From Pseudidiomarina indica (GTDB lineage Bacteria > Pseudomonadota > Gammaproteobacteria > Enterobacterales > Alteromonadaceae), in contig JAJUHK010000003.1 in the NCBI GenBank assembly GCA_029279945.1, forward strand, positions 1 to 64,000: DNA of 64,000 nucleotides. Reading direction: 5' to 3'. Of the stretch, positions 9,749 through 19,380 are shown one piece after another (the stretch's first letter is position 1; every line of letters starts with the position of its first letter). A program made the translations under genes and the position numbers. The notes beneath the pieces are model-generated. The model worked only from the letters and a program-made list of their open reading frames with translations. It was not told where the DNA came from and did no database searches.

Positions 9749-9780
9749 TGGTGGAGCTGGCGGGAGTTGAACCCGCGTCC
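9749..9780. other. Putative island attachment site at the ssrA 3' end
   Basis: The T-arm and acceptor end of tmRNA is a well-known insertion point for tyrosine-recombinase islands. Here a tyrosine recombinase and restriction genes lie immediately downstream of it. The ssrA 3' end is complete, as expected if the island carried or restored the end. The crossover core cannot be fixed because the matching repeat at the far end of the island is outside the window. Confidence 0.45.
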
Positions 9781-10108
9781 GTAATACCTACATCCTCGGT
9801 CCTACATGCTTAGTCAGTCTTTTAGTTAATCACCCAGTCGCCGACAGACAGGCTACTAGAGGTGACGAGCCCGATTGGTTTTAACGTCTTGGCTCCGGGC
9901 GAAGCCTCCACGCGAGTCTGCTTTGGGGTGAACCGACTGATCCTAGTCTCACAGACCAAGCGCTAGGGGTCGGGCATAGCGGGTTATTAAGCCGCTAAAG
10001 CGTAGTTGTCTTCGTTTGCAACTATTGTTTTGAGGCTTTTTACGAGGCCTGCCTCACCTCGGCATGCACCTTGGGTTTCGTGTATTCCGTCGAATCCAAA
10101 TCAGCCCC
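9749..10108 (-). ncRNA. ssrA: tmRNA (transfer-messenger RNA)
   Basis: This RNA rescues stalled ribosomes and tags their products for proteolysis. The mature 5' end reads GGGGCTGATTTGGATTCGACG (complement of 10088-10108) and the 3' end is the encoded CCA at 9749-9751 after a tRNA-like T-arm (GGGTTCAACTCCCGCC). The two ends form the alanine tRNA-like domain. The tag frame begins at the resume codon GCA at 10019-10017 and encodes ANDENYALAA, followed by two TAA stops (9989-9984). The length of 360 nt is normal. It is the anchor for the island on its 3' side. Confidence 0.97.
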
Positions 10109-10134
10109 AGGGTTACTTTTACAAGTCTATCACT

Positions 10135-10162
10135 GATATAGGGGCGCTGTCAGCTATTTCAA
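10135..10162 (-). promoter_or_regulatory. Probable ssrA promoter
   Basis: On the minus strand a TTGAAA at 10162-10157 and a TATATC at 10140-10135 are separated by 16 bases. This would start transcription about 20 bases upstream of the mature tmRNA 5' end, leaving a short leader for RNase P to remove. Confidence 0.5.
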
Positions 10163-10177
10163 GTGTTTGTTTACAGA

Positions 10178-11311
10178 TTATTTAGGTGGGCTTAACACCA
10201 CCACGGCACGCTGTTTGCGTTTACCATAACCAAAAGCCCGGCGGAAGGTTGCTATGGGTATGGGTAAGTATTGCCGTTCTGCTGGCGATTGCCAAGGCAA
10301 CGTATCTTGGTCTGGATCGTTAATATAAATGTAATGCTCATCAGCGGCACAAATTAAAACCCAATGGGGTGCTTTGCTTTCATCAAATACATAGGTACTG
10401 ATAAGTGCAAGCACTAATTTACCCTGCTGTAAATCCTCGAGTAATTGCGGCAGGTTGTACTCCTCCACATGGATGGGCACCTGTGCACGTTTTAATGCAG
10501 CAATATCAGCATGTTGGATACGCTCCATCACCGTTTTCTTGGCAGCACTGCGCACCGAATCCAACAATAATGGTCCAGTTTCACTCACGTAAACTTCAGC
10601 TCCCAACCCCCGCTTATGCGCTGCGCGCGCCAACCCGTGCGGGCCACATCCACCATGCCCAGAAGTCATAAAAATAGTGGTGGCTTCGCGCCAAATTTCA
10701 AGTTCTTCATGGTGAGGATCGGCACTTTGGATATCAAAATGCGCAAGTGCCATCAATAAGCTTGCTGGGCCACAGGTAAAATCAGTAGTTTGGGTTAGAT
10801 ACGGTACTAGCCTCTGTTGTGGCATGAATAACTCTTTGGCAGTAAACCTTGGTAACAATTTCTGCAACACTAAGGCATCACTTTCATCCGCGTAAAATTC
10901 AGGACGGATCTCTAAATCGGCATAACCTGCTTGATGATAAAACTGAATGCCGGCCGTATTATCAGTTTTTACCTCTAGGCGCATCATTAAACAATGACGG
11001 GCATTAGCATCGCACTCCGCTTGCTCGAGAAGACGCTTTCCCACTCCTCGGCGACGCCAATCAGGATGTACCGCCAAGGAATATAATCGAGCGAGTTCGG
11101 TTGCACGGCGATACAACACAATGGCATAGCCAACCACTTTGTCGCCTGCTAATGCAACGTTAAAATCACCAATGCTATGGTCGATAAAGCGACGAAAACT
11201 ACGGCGACTAATATGGTTAGTAACAAAGCTAAGTTGTTCTATTTGCAGTAGCGCATCGATATGTTCCCGGGTGGCAGGAACCAGTTGAACCTGTGCTAAC
11301 GAATGGTGCAT
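10178..11311 (-). CDS. GNAT acetyltransferase fused to a C39-like peptidase
   Basis: This 377-residue fusion joins two enzyme domains. Residues 8-150 form a GNAT N-acetyltransferase like RimI, with the acetyl-CoA loop RRRGVGKRLL near 86-95 and the NTAGIQFYHQAGY segment near 120. Residues 165-377 form a papain-like C39 peptidase with Cys near 178 in TCGPAS, His near 317 in APHWVLI and Asp near 330 in NDPDQ. Both active sites look complete. There is no signal peptide, so it should act in the cytoplasm. This fusion is known as a conserved family, and comparative work has linked related proteins to RimK-like ATP-grasp peptide ligases, but no such ligase is nearby. Substrate unknown. It is a single-gene unit beside ssrA, divergent from purM. 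Confidence 0.85.
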   Translation of the reverse strand: MHHSLAQVQLVPATREHIDALLQIEQLSFVTNHISRRSFRRFIDHSIGDFNVALAGDKVVGYAIVLYRRATELARLYSLAVHPDWRRRGVGKRLLEQAECDANARHCLMMRLEVKTDNTAGIQFYHQAGYADLEIRPEFYADESDALVLQKLLPRFTAKELFMPQQRLVPYLTQTTDFTCGPASLLMALAHFDIQSADPHHEELEIWREATTIFMTSGHGGCGPHGLARAAHKRGLGAEVYVSETGPLLLDSVRSAAKKTVMERIQHADIAALKRAQVPIHVEEYNLPQLLEDLQQGKLVLALISTYVFDESKAPHWVLICAADEHYIYINDPDQDTLPWQSPAERQYLPIPIATFRRAFGYGKRKQRAVVVLSPPK

Positions 11312-11442
11312 AAGATGGCCTTAACAAGGTGGTCATGACCACAGAAAGAATATTGATTATACGCTAAAAACGGTTATCGCACAGTGCTATGAATAATGGT
11401 AAACTTACGCCCAAAATTTTTGCCTGAGTTGAGGAAACTTCC

Positions 11443-12486
11443 GTGAGCACTGAAAAACCATCATTAAGCTATAAAGACGCTGGCGTTGATATTGACGCAG
11501 GTAATGCCTTAGTAGAGCGCATTAAAGGCGTTACCAAACGGACTAGCCGACCAGAGGTTCTGGGCGGAATTGGTGGTTTTGGTGCATTGTGCGAGATACC
11601 CAGCAAGTACCGTCAGCCAGTGTTGGTCTCAGGTACTGATGGTGTGGGTACAAAACTGCGGTTAGCGATTGATTTAGGTAAACACGACACTGTTGGTATT
11701 GATTTAGTTGCTATGTGCGTAAATGACCTCATCGTTCAAGGTGCTGAGCCCCTATTTTTCCTTGACTATTACGCAACAGGTAAACTTGATGTTGACGTTG
11801 CCGCCGATGTTGTAACTGGTATCGGTGAAGGTTGTGTACAAGCTGGCTGTGCGCTTATCGGTGGTGAAACTGCAGAGATGCCTGGCATGTACGAGCACGG
11901 CGATTACGATATTGCTGGTTTCTGTGTCGGTGTAGTGGAAAAAGACAACATCATCGATGGCAGTAAAGTCGCTCCAGGTGATGTGCTTGTTGCCTTAGCA
12001 TCATCAGGTCCACACTCAAATGGCTATTCTTTGATTCGCAAAATCTTAGCCGTCAGCCAAACCGATCCTGCCACTGAAACGCTTGACGGTAAGCCACTGG
12101 CACTACACCTTATGGCGCCGACCAAAATTTACGTAAAATCAATACTGAAATTGCTAGAACAGTATGAAGTACACGCGATTTCCCACATCACTGGTGGCGG
12201 TTTCTGGGAAAATATTCCGCGTGTATTGCCCGCTCATGCAAAAGCGGTGATTGACGGTAGTAGTTGGCAATGGCCAGCGGTATTCAACTGGCTGCAAGAG
12301 CAAGGTAACGTTACGACCCAAGAAATGTATCGTACCTTTAACTGTGGCGTTGGTCTCATTATGGCGGTGCCTGCAACTATTGCAGAACAAGCTGTTACAC
12401 TCCTAAACGCAGAAGGTGAGCAAGCTTGGGTTATCGGTCAAGTTGCTAAACGTGCAGCTAATGAAGCAGCGGTTGAAATTCGTTGA
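11443..12486 (+). CDS. purM: Phosphoribosylformylglycinamidine cyclo-ligase (AIR synthetase)
   Basis: It makes aminoimidazole ribotide from formylglycinamidine ribonucleotide using ATP, step five of de novo purine synthesis, in the cytoplasm. The 347 residues match the family length (345 in E. coli). Typical segments are [13 protein letters not shown] at the N-terminus, the GGIGGFGAL loop, [12 protein letters not shown] and [11 protein letters not shown]. The GTG start at 11443 has GAGGAAAC about eight bases upstream. Its stop overlaps the start of purN (TGATG), so the two are translationally coupled, as in many gammaproteobacteria. Confidence 0.97.
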   Translation: MSTEKPSLSYKDAGVDIDAGNALVERIKGVTKRTSRPEVLGGIGGFGALCEIPSKYRQPVLVSGTDGVGTKLRLAIDLGKHDTVGIDLVAMCVNDLIVQGAEPLFFLDYYATGKLDVDVAADVVTGIGEGCVQAGCALIGGETAEMPGMYEHGDYDIAGFCVGVVEKDNIIDGSKVAPGDVLVALASSGPHSNGYSLIRKILAVSQTDPATETLDGKPLALHLMAPTKIYVKSILKLLEQYEVHAISHITGGGFWENIPRVLPAHAKAVIDGSSWQWPAVFNWLQEQGNVTTQEMYRTFNCGVGLIMAVPATIAEQAVTLLNAEGEQAWVIGQVAKRAANEAAVEIR

Positions 12487-13124
12487 TGAAACGTATCGTT
12501 ATTCTAATCAGCGGCTCTGGAACCAACATGCAAGCCATTGTTGAGGCTTGCCAAGCAGGCCGTGTGGCTGGCGAAGTCGTTGCGGTAATTAGCAATAAAG
12601 ATGGCGTGGCAGGCTTAGACAAAGCAGCAGCGGCTGGCATCCCAATCGCAGTATTAAGTCACCGCGATTACCCTACCCGTGAAGCTTATGATGCTGATTT
12701 GCAGCAGCTGATTGATGGTTATCAACCAGATTTAGTGGTGTTAGCTGGGTTTATGCGAATTCTAACGCCAGCTATTACACGTCACTACCACGGCCGGATG
12801 CTTAACATTCACCCATCACTATTACCTAAATACAAAGGTGTGAACACCCACCAACGGGCCCTTGATGCGGGTGATGAAGAGCATGGCGTAAGCGTGCATT
12901 TTGTAACGGAAGAATTAGATGGCGGCCCGGTCGTATTACAGGCTAAAGTTCCGGTTTTTGCTGGTGATACAGCTGCAGATTTGCAACAACGGGTACACAC
13001 ACAGGAACACGCTATTTACCCGTTGGTCGTCAACTGGTTCTGCACAGGACGATTACGATTAACCGACCAAGGTGCAGAATTAGATGGGGAATTACTTGGC
13101 CCTGCGGGGTACGCTGCCGATTAA
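12486..13124 (+). CDS. purN: Phosphoribosylglycinamide formyltransferase
   Basis: It transfers a formyl group from 10-formyl-tetrahydrofolate to GAR, the third step of purine synthesis. The protein of about 212 residues has the N-terminal substrate loop SGSGTNMQAI, the catalytic NIHPSLLPKYKG with the active His, and HFVTEELDGGP with the catalytic Asp. The ATG at 12486 shares one base with the purM stop, so I prefer it to the TTG one codon earlier. The 3' end overlaps the convergent DUF3108 gene by four bases. Confidence 0.97.
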   Translation: MKRIVILISGSGTNMQAIVEACQAGRVAGEVVAVISNKDGVAGLDKAAAAGIPIAVLSHRDYPTREAYDADLQQLIDGYQPDLVVLAGFMRILTPAITRHYHGRMLNIHPSLLPKYKGVNTHQRALDAGDEEHGVSVHFVTEELDGGPVVLQAKVPVFAGDTAADLQQRVHTQEHAIYPLVVNWFCTGRLRLTDQGAELDGELLGPAGYAAD

Positions 13125-13828
13125 TCCACCCCCACGAGTAATAACGTAGCAACTTCTTTAGCATTTTCGCGCTGTTGCATTTTAACTAATACAAATCCTA
13201 ACTCGGGCGCGAACCAATAATCTGTTTCGCGCTTTGAATTTTCTCTCACCCGTGAGACTTTAATAGCACTGACTGTGCCATAGGGTAGAACGAGCTCCTC
13301 CAAACCGTGCCGTTGATATACCAATTCATCAGGCTGGCCTTTTTCATCGATCACTAAGTAACGAAATGATTCCTTACCTTGTTGGAGGTCATAGCGAAGT
13401 TGTTCCAGACTTGCTGCTGCATCGACCCGATACTGATTGATGTCAACATTCATTGCCCGCTCATTAGCAAGGTTAATCAGTTGTTTTTCTGCCCAGGAAA
13501 AGCGCCCGTTAAACTCTTTACTGGCCCCAGTTCCACTGCGTTTATAGCGGAATCTCAGACTATCAATCAACTGGTTATTAAACTGAAACTCCGACCAATA
13601 ACGCCGCCGATCTGACAAAAATAACCACGTTATTTCGGTTTCCGTGTACAGCTCATAGCGCCCATCAGCGTAACTCAATGTCCGCACAGCCTCACCGTAA
13701 TGACTGTTACCTCGAGTAACGTCATAGCGTGCATGATAAGGGGATAATTCTGCTGCCCATACAGCTGGTATAAGGAATATTACCACCCCAACCAAAATTC
13801 CAGCGATGAGTCCTTGCCATATTTTCAT
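13121..13828 (-). CDS. DUF3108 family exported protein
   Basis: The 235-residue protein begins with a signal peptide: a hydrophobic stretch to about residue 25 ending VWAAE. The mature part is of the DUF3108 type, with YHARYDVTRGNSHYGEAVRTL near the start and a DYWFAPELGFVLVKMQ segment near the end, predicted to be beta-rich. It should reside in the periplasm. The function is not established; in many gammaproteobacteria it lies next to purMN, as here, with its end overlapping that of purN by four bases. No catalytic motif is visible. Confidence 0.85.
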   Translation of the reverse strand: MKIWQGLIAGILVGVVIFLIPAVWAAELSPYHARYDVTRGNSHYGEAVRTLSYADGRYELYTETEITWLFLSDRRRYWSEFQFNNQLIDSLRFRYKRSGTGASKEFNGRFSWAEKQLINLANERAMNVDINQYRVDAAASLEQLRYDLQQGKESFRYLVIDEKGQPDELVYQRHGLEELVLPYGTVSAIKVSRVRENSKRETDYWFAPELGFVLVKMQQRENAKEVATLLLVGVD

Positions 13829-13943
13829 CGTATGTCCTAACTATTTGATGTAACGCTCGTTGAGTGAACTGTTACTTGAACTATAGCGTAAGACCTTATG
13901 ATTTTGCGAAAGTTTTTAAGTGAGATTAATCACGTCCGACGAC

Positions 13944-13972
13944 TTGAAAAATAGCAAAAAAAGGTCTACTCT
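13944..13972 (+). promoter_or_regulatory. Probable fadE promoter
   Basis: A TTGAAA at 13944-13949 and a TACTCT at 13967-13972 are 17 bases apart. The predicted start near 13979 is just upstream of the FadR-like operator at 13985-14001. The -10 box is weak (three of six consensus bases). Confidence 0.5.
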
Positions 13973-13984
13973 CGACACAATAAC

Positions 13985-14001
13985 AACTGGTCAGACCTCT
14001 A
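13985..14001 (+). promoter_or_regulatory. FadR-type operator upstream of fadE
   Basis: The 17 bases AACTGGTCAGACCTCTA match the E. coli FadR operator core AACTGGTCNGACNNGTT closely over the first 13 positions. It falls between the predicted transcription start and the fadE ribosome site, where binding would repress fadE until long-chain acyl-CoA accumulates. No fadR gene is in the window. Confidence 0.7.
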
Positions 14002-14022
14002 AAAGTAATGGAGTCGAACAAC

Positions 14023-16464
14023 ATGAGCACCCTGATTTGGATTATCGTAGCCTTACTCGCATTGGGTGGCTTTCTCTATCACCGCACCTCGTTACAGCTT
14101 ACCAGCCTCGGCATGATTGCTATCTTTGCTGTAGGCAGTTTATTCGGGGTTGTCGGCATCGGTTGGTGGCTGCTGCTGGCAGTTTTCCTTATTCCACTGA
14201 ATGTACCAGCCATTCGTCGCAATATCTTGTCGCAAAAAGTATTAGAGATTTACCGCAAAATCATGCCGGAGATTTCTGAAACTGAGAAAGATGCAATTGA
14301 CGCTGGTACCACTTGGTGGGAAGGCGACTTGTTTTGTGGTGCACCGGAATGGAAAAAGTTACATAGCATCCAAAAACCTGAACTCACCGTAGAAGAACAA
14401 GCGTTTCTTGATGGTCCCTGCGAAGAAGTCTGTAAAATGATGAATGATTGGGAAGCAACTCATGAGCTGGCAGATATGCCAGAGCATGTGTGGCAATACC
14501 TGAAAGACAACAAATTCTTTGCCATGATCATCAAAAAAGAATATGGCGGTTTAGAATTTTCAGCTTATGCGCAATCACGGGTGCTACAAAAATTAGCTGG
14601 TGTCAGTACCATCTTAGCATCAACTGTTGGTGTTCCTAACTCGCTAGGCCCAGGTGAGTTGTTGCAACACTACGGCACCCCCGAGCAAAAAGATTACTAC
14701 CTACCACGCTTAGCAGCAGGAGAAGAAATTCCCTGTTTCGCCTTAACCAGTCCAGAAGCAGGCTCTGACGCTGGTTCCATTCCAGATACCGGGGTCATTT
14801 GCAAAGGGATGTGGGAAGGTAACGAAATTGTTGGTATTCGCTTGAACTTCAATAAGCGTTATATCACGCTTGCACCAGTAGCCACAGTGATTGGATTAGC
14901 ATTCAAATTATATGATCCTGAACATCTGCTCGGCGATCAGGAAGATATCGGCATCACTGCTGCACTCATCCCACGAGATACCAAAGGTGTTGAAGTTGGG
15001 CGCCGGCACTTCCCATTGAATGTACCGTTTCAAAACGGTCCAGTGCGCGGCCAAGATGTGTTTGTGCCTCTTGACTACATTATTGGGGGGCCACAAATGG
15101 CTGGCAAAGGCTGGCGTATGTTGGTGGAATGCCTATCTGTTGGTCGCGCCATCACCCTCCCATCAAACAGTGCTGGTGGCGTGAAATCTATCGCCTTAGC
15201 AACGGGTGCGTACGCATACATTCGCCGCCAATTCCGTCTCCCCATCGGTAAAATGGAAGGCGTGCAAGAGGCTCTGGCCCGCATCGGTGGCAACGCTTAT
15301 CTGATGGATGCGGTGACAAGTTTTTCGACCAAAGGCATCGATCTTGGTGAAAAACCATCGGTGATCTCAGCCATCGCTAAGTATCATATGACGGAACGGT
15401 TACGCTCATGTGTCGACGATGCGATGGATATTCATGGCGGTAAAGGGATCTGCCTAGGACCAAGCAACTATTTGGGACGTGGCTACCAAGGCGTGCCTGT
15501 TGCCATTACCGTTGAAGGTGCCAATATCTTAACCCGGAACCTGATGATTTATGGCCAAGGTGCGATTCGCTGTCATCCATACGTTCTTGAGGAAATGTTG
15601 GCGTCGGCTGAAACTACCCGTCATGGCTTAAACCGCTTTGACAAAGCCCTATGGGGGCATATCGGGTTTGGGATGAGTAACTTTATTCGTTCACTCTACT
15701 TTGGCTTGGGCGGTTGGCACTTCAGCAATGCGCCGTTTAAAGACAGTACCGCCATCTACTACAAACAAATGAACCGTTTTAGTGCAAACCTAGCGCTACT
15801 TTCAGATGTGGCTATGGCAACTTTAGGCGGCTCTCTGAAGCGTAAACAGCGTATTTCAGCGCGCTTAGGTGATATGCTAAGTTACTTGTTTATTGCCTCA
15901 GCAACACTGAAACGCTTTGACGATGAGGGTCGTCAAAAAGATGACTTGCCGCTGCTTCATTGGGCCATGCAAGATACCTTGTACCGCCTACAAGAAAGTC
16001 AGCTCGCATTGCTCGATAACTTCGGTACTGTTGGTAAAGTCATGAAGGCCATCATGTATCCATTCGGGCGCATTGCAAAACGTCCTTCTGATAAGTTAGA
16101 CAGTAAAGTAGCAAAAATCTTGCTCGAGCCAAGCGCGACGCGCGAACGCTTAGGCCACGGCCAGTTCTTGTCAACGGAAGGTCAATTTGGCTACTTAGAG
16201 CAAACTTTGCAAGATATCATTGCAGCTGAACCGCTGTTTGATAAAGTACGAAAGGCTGCCAACGACCGTCGCATGCCGTTTATGTTCCTCGACCAAGTGG
16301 CTGAACAAGGTAAGCGCTTAGGCGTCCTTGATGACGATGAAATTGACGTGTTACGCCGAGCAGAGCAAGGTCGTTTACGTGTCATTAGTGTGGACGATTT
16401 TGCTCATGAAGATCTCATCGCCGGGCGTCACGCACGTGAGGTTGCCCTAGCGGCGGTGAAATAG
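14023..16464 (+). CDS. fadE: Acyl-CoA dehydrogenase FadE
   Basis: It catalyses the first oxidation of fatty-acid beta-oxidation, acyl-CoA to trans-2-enoyl-CoA, with FAD. The 813-residue length fits the large FadE class (814 in E. coli), not the short 380-residue dehydrogenases. Residues 1-65 are hydrophobic, giving a membrane anchor. The dehydrogenase domain follows, with [14 protein letters not shown] in the FAD-binding middle domain and [15 protein letters not shown] and [10 protein letters not shown] in the C-terminal helical domain; a FadE-specific C-terminal extension follows. I chose the ATG at 14023, eight bases after GGAG, over the ATG at 14008. A FadR-like site lies just upstream, and a terminator follows at 16503. 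Confidence 0.96.
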   Translation: MSTLIWIIVALLALGGFLYHRTSLQLTSLGMIAIFAVGSLFGVVGIGWWLLLAVFLIPLNVPAIRRNILSQKVLEIYRKIMPEISETEKDAIDAGTTWWEGDLFCGAPEWKKLHSIQKPELTVEEQAFLDGPCEEVCKMMNDWEATHELADMPEHVWQYLKDNKFFAMIIKKEYGGLEFSAYAQSRVLQKLAGVSTILASTVGVPNSLGPGELLQHYGTPEQKDYYLPRLAAGEEIPCFALTSPEAGSDAGSIPDTGVICKGMWEGNEIVGIRLNFNKRYITLAPVATVIGLAFKLYDPEHLLGDQEDIGITAALIPRDTKGVEVGRRHFPLNVPFQNGPVRGQDVFVPLDYIIGGPQMAGKGWRMLVECLSVGRAITLPSNSAGGVKSIALATGAYAYIRRQFRLPIGKMEGVQEALARIGGNAYLMDAVTSFSTKGIDLGEKPSVISAIAKYHMTERLRSCVDDAMDIHGGKGICLGPSNYLGRGYQGVPVAITVEGANILTRNLMIYGQGAIRCHPYVLEEMLASAETTRHGLNRFDKALWGHIGFGMSNFIRSLYFGLGGWHFSNAPFKDSTAIYYKQMNRFSANLALLSDVAMATLGGSLKRKQRISARLGDMLSYLFIASATLKRFDDEGRQKDDLPLLHWAMQDTLYRLQESQLALLDNFGTVGKVMKAIMYPFGRIAKRPSDKLDSKVAKILLEPSATRERLGHGQFLSTEGQFGYLEQTLQDIIAAEPLFDKVRKAANDRRMPFMFLDQVAEQGKRLGVLDDDEIDVLRRAEQGRLRVISVDDFAHEDLIAGRHAREVALAAVK

Positions 16465-16502
16465 CAGGCTAACGCAGCCAACCCACCATTTATCCTTAAT
16501 CT

Positions 16503-16532
16503 AAGGCCAGTCCTCGCGATTGGCCTTTTTTA
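16503..16532 (+). terminator. Terminator after fadE
   Basis: The stem AAGGCCA (16503-16509) pairs with TGGCCTT (16521-16527) and is followed by a run of T. It separates fadE from the AbgT transporter gene that starts at 16589. Confidence 0.75.
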
Positions 16533-16588
16533 TGTGTACAATTCCGCCCTTAAATCGAAAAGCAAATCAAAACAGGAGCTGTATTTGC

Positions 16589-18151
16589 ATGTCGCAGGCC
16601 CAACAACAAACACTACAAAAACGCGGCGCTTTCACGCGTTTTCTTGATACAGTCGAGTGGCTGGGTAACTTGTTACCGCATCCGATTACCCTATTTGCGA
16701 TGTTCGCCTTAGGTATCATCATTATTAGTGGTATTGCAGGTTATTTTGAGCTTAGCGCACAAGATCCTCGCCCAGGTGGTGGTGTCATTGAAGTTGTGAG
16801 CTTAATGAATGCCGAAGGCTTACAGCGTATCGTCACTGGCTTGGTCACTAACTTCACCGGCTTTACGCCATTAGGTACAGTACTCGTTGCATTATTAGGT
16901 GTAGGTATTGCCGAGCGTTCTGGCATGCTGTCAGCAGCCATGCGTGGGCTTGTACTCAATGCTCATCCACGCTTAGTCACTGTAGCCGTAGTATTTACGG
17001 GGGTTGTCTCAAACACCGCAGCAGAACTTGGTTACGTGGTGCTGATTCCACTCGCTGCAATGATTTTCCATTCACTTGGACGACACCCTTTAGCCGGTTT
17101 AGCTGCAGCATTCGCTGGTGTATCAGGTGGCTATAGTGCGAACTTATTAATCGGAACTGTGGATCCATTGTTGGCGGGGATCACCACCAAAGCAGCTAAC
17201 ATCATTGATCCAGAATACTATGTCGGCCCTGAGGCCAACTGGTATTTCATGTTTATTTCAACGTTTCTGATCGCCATTCTCGGTACCTTCGTTACAGAAA
17301 AAATCGTTGAACCTAAACTTGGTCAATACAGTAAATCTGAAGCATCGATTAATCTAACCGAACAGAAAATTGAACCACTCACTGCACTTGAGAAGAAAGG
17401 ACTTGTTGGTGCTGGTATTAGTTTTACAATTCTAGGGATTTTTCTTGCTTTAACGATCGTACCTGAATGGGGTGTGCTGCGTCATCCTGAAACCGGTGAA
17501 GTATCGGGTTCACCATTCTTGAAAGGGATTGTGACTTTCATTTTCATCACGTTTGCGATTCCAGGCTACGTATATGGCCGAATCACCAAAGTTATGAAGA
17601 CCGATCGTGATGTGATCGATGCCATGTCAGATAGCATGAGCACCATGGGGATGTATATCGTATTAGTGTTCTTCGCGGCACAGTTTGTGGCTTTCTTTGA
17701 TTGGACCAATCTAGGTAGCATTCTAGCTGTGCATGGCGCAACCTTCCTGAAGGACGTGGGACTAACCGGTCCATCATTATTTATTCTATTTATTTTTATG
17801 TGTGCCTTTGTCAACCTTATGCTTGGATCGGCGTCAGCACAGTGGGCAATTACTGCCCCAATTTTTGTTCCTATGCTAATGTTGATTGGCTATGCACCAG
17901 AAGTCATTCAAGCAGCATACCGAATTGGTGACTCAGTAACGAACATCATCACCCCAATGATGAGCTATTTCGGTTTGATATTGGCGGTTGCCGTTCGTTA
18001 TAAAAAAGATACAGGTATTGGTACTATGATTGCGATGATGCTGCCGTATACCATCGTATTTTTAATTGGCTGGACGGCATTATTCTTCATATGGGTATTC
18101 GGGTTAGGCCTCCCGGTTGGTATCAACGCGCCAACCTACTACACCCCATAA
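16589..18151 (+). CDS. AbgT family transporter (first copy)
   Basis: The inner-membrane protein of about 520 residues belongs to the AbgT family (AbgT of E. coli takes up p-aminobenzoyl-glutamate; MtrF and YdaH act as antimetabolite pumps). It has many hydrophobic segments and family motifs: NLLPHPITLFAMFALG near the start, AAAFAGVSGGYSANLLIGTVDPLLAG in the middle, and GSASAQWAITAPIFVPMLM with RIGDSVTNIITPMMSYFG near the end. The ATG at 16589 follows AGGAG at 16574-16578; a longer frame starting at 16520 would begin inside the fadE terminator. It lies between two terminators and is probably transcribed alone. Substrate and direction cannot be read from sequence. Confidence 0.92.
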   Translation: MSQAQQQTLQKRGAFTRFLDTVEWLGNLLPHPITLFAMFALGIIIISGIAGYFELSAQDPRPGGGVIEVVSLMNAEGLQRIVTGLVTNFTGFTPLGTVLVALLGVGIAERSGMLSAAMRGLVLNAHPRLVTVAVVFTGVVSNTAAELGYVVLIPLAAMIFHSLGRHPLAGLAAAFAGVSGGYSANLLIGTVDPLLAGITTKAANIIDPEYYVGPEANWYFMFISTFLIAILGTFVTEKIVEPKLGQYSKSEASINLTEQKIEPLTALEKKGLVGAGISFTILGIFLALTIVPEWGVLRHPETGEVSGSPFLKGIVTFIFITFAIPGYVYGRITKVMKTDRDVIDAMSDSMSTMGMYIVLVFFAAQFVAFFDWTNLGSILAVHGATFLKDVGLTGPSLFILFIFMCAFVNLMLGSASAQWAITAPIFVPMLMLIGYAPEVIQAAYRIGDSVTNIITPMMSYFGLILAVAVRYKKDTGIGTMIAMMLPYTIVFLIGWTALFFIWVFGLGLPVGINAPTYYTP

Positions 18152-18160
18152 CCATTCTCA

Positions 18161-18190
18161 AATCGCCCGCAAACTGCGGGCGATTTTTTT
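18161..18190 (+). terminator. Terminator after the first AbgT gene
   Basis: A perfect 10-bp stem, AATCGCCCGC (18161-18170) with GCGGGCGATT (18176-18185), has a 5-base loop and a T-run. It also sits six bases beyond the end of the convergent Bcr/CflA gene and may serve both. Confidence 0.9.
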
Positions 18191-18195
18191 AGCAG

Positions 18196-19380
18196 TCACC
18201 GCCGTAAGAAACGATATACGGCTACCGCAGTTAAACCACAGCACCCCATCACAAAGACCATAGCTAACGGATGATAGTGACCGATCACATTGACAATCGC
18301 AGAAATGGCACCTGCAATTAAAAACTGCAAACTACCAGTTACCGCTGATGCGGAACCAGCACGCTCTTGTTGTTCGGCCAGCGCACCGGCCATTGCATTG
18401 GGAAAAACCATCCCTAACGTGCTGACATATAAAAATAGCGGAAGGATCACGCCAAACAAGCCAAAACTCTGCCAGCCGGCAATGATTAATATTATTGAAA
18501 CCAACCCTAGAACTGGCAACGATTTGTTTAGAATCTTCCGCGAATCACGCCGTTTCAGTAGCCACGCATTACATTGTGCTAAACCAATGATACCGATAGC
18601 ATTAGCTCCAAACAGCCAGCTGTAACTGGTTGGCGACATACCAAAATGTTCAATAAACACCAGCGGCGATGCCGTAATGTATGCAAACATCCCCGATTGC
18701 GCGATACCACCACTTAATGAATAACGTAAAAAACCAGGATCGCGCAAAACAGTCCAATAGATGGGCAGGCTATCACGGATACGTATCACAGGATTAGGAG
18801 CATGGGTTTCTGGTAATCGGATATGAACGATAGCCAAACACGCAACACCCAAAGCGGCAATGATCAGAAAGATGGCTTGCCATCCCCAAACTACCGTAAC
18901 ATAAGCGCCCGCTAATGGCGCTAAAATGGGCGCTATCCCCATGACAAGTATTAGAAAACTAAATACCTGTGCAGACGCTTGCGGCGTATACAAGTCACGA
19001 ACCATAGCGCGCGCAATAACCAGTCCAGCGCACGAGCCTACTGCTTGTAAAAAACGTAAACCTATCAGGGTTTCTAGATTAGGGGCAAAAGCACAGGCAA
19101 GTGATGCAATGACATATAAGGTGAGCCCGAAATAGAGTGGTGGCTTACGCCCAAAACGGTCTGATGCTGTTCCATATAACAGTTGTCCGATAAATAAACC
19201 GAGAAAAAATGACGTTAGTGAGAGTTCGACACGGTTCGTTTGAGTGGCATAATCGGTTGCAATATCACCAAAGGCTGGCAGATACATATCAATAGATAAC
19301 GGCCCGAAGGCCGTTAACAATGCGAGCACAATTACAGTTAAATCAAACCGTGCTCGATCAGAAACCTGATGCTGGGTCAT
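18196..19380 (-). CDS. Bcr/CflA family multidrug efflux transporter
   Basis: This 394-residue MFS protein with about 12 hydrophobic segments should pump small molecules out through the inner membrane using the proton gradient. Family marks are SIDMYLPAFGDIATDY in the first membrane helix (FSIDMYLPA type), motif A GTASDRFGRKPP between helices 2 and 3, and GSCAGLVIARAMVRDLY in helix 4. Its start overlaps the end of the 5'-nucleotidase gene by four bases (ATGA), so it is the last gene of a three-gene operon with the nucleotidase and the oxygenase. The specific substrate is unknown; family members export bicyclomycin, chloramphenicol or sulfonamides. Confidence 0.92.
   Translation of the reverse strand: MTQHQVSDRARFDLTVIVLALLTAFGPLSIDMYLPAFGDIATDYATQTNRVELSLTSFFLGLFIGQLLYGTASDRFGRKPPLYFGLTLYVIASLACAFAPNLETLIGLRFLQAVGSCAGLVIARAMVRDLYTPQASAQVFSFLILVMGIAPILAPLAGAYVTVVWGWQAIFLIIAALGVACLAIVHIRLPETHAPNPVIRIRDSLPIYWTVLRDPGFLRYSLSGGIAQSGMFAYITASPLVFIEHFGMSPTSYSWLFGANAIGIIGLAQCNAWLLKRRDSRKILNKSLPVLGLVSIILIIAGWQSFGLFGVILPLFLYVSTLGMVFPNAMAGALAEQQERAGSASAVTGSLQFLIAGAISAIVNVIGHYHPLAMVFVMGCCGLTAVAVYRFLRR

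Noticed and set aside
11361..11380. PurR-like box upstream of purM
   Set aside because: The stretch around AAAAACGGTTATCG has only a partial match to the PurR consensus and needs an inserted base, so it is not supported.
16520..16588. Upstream start of the first AbgT gene
   Set aside because: It lies within the fadE terminator and has no ribosome site; the ATG at 16589 has AGGAG and matches the family length.
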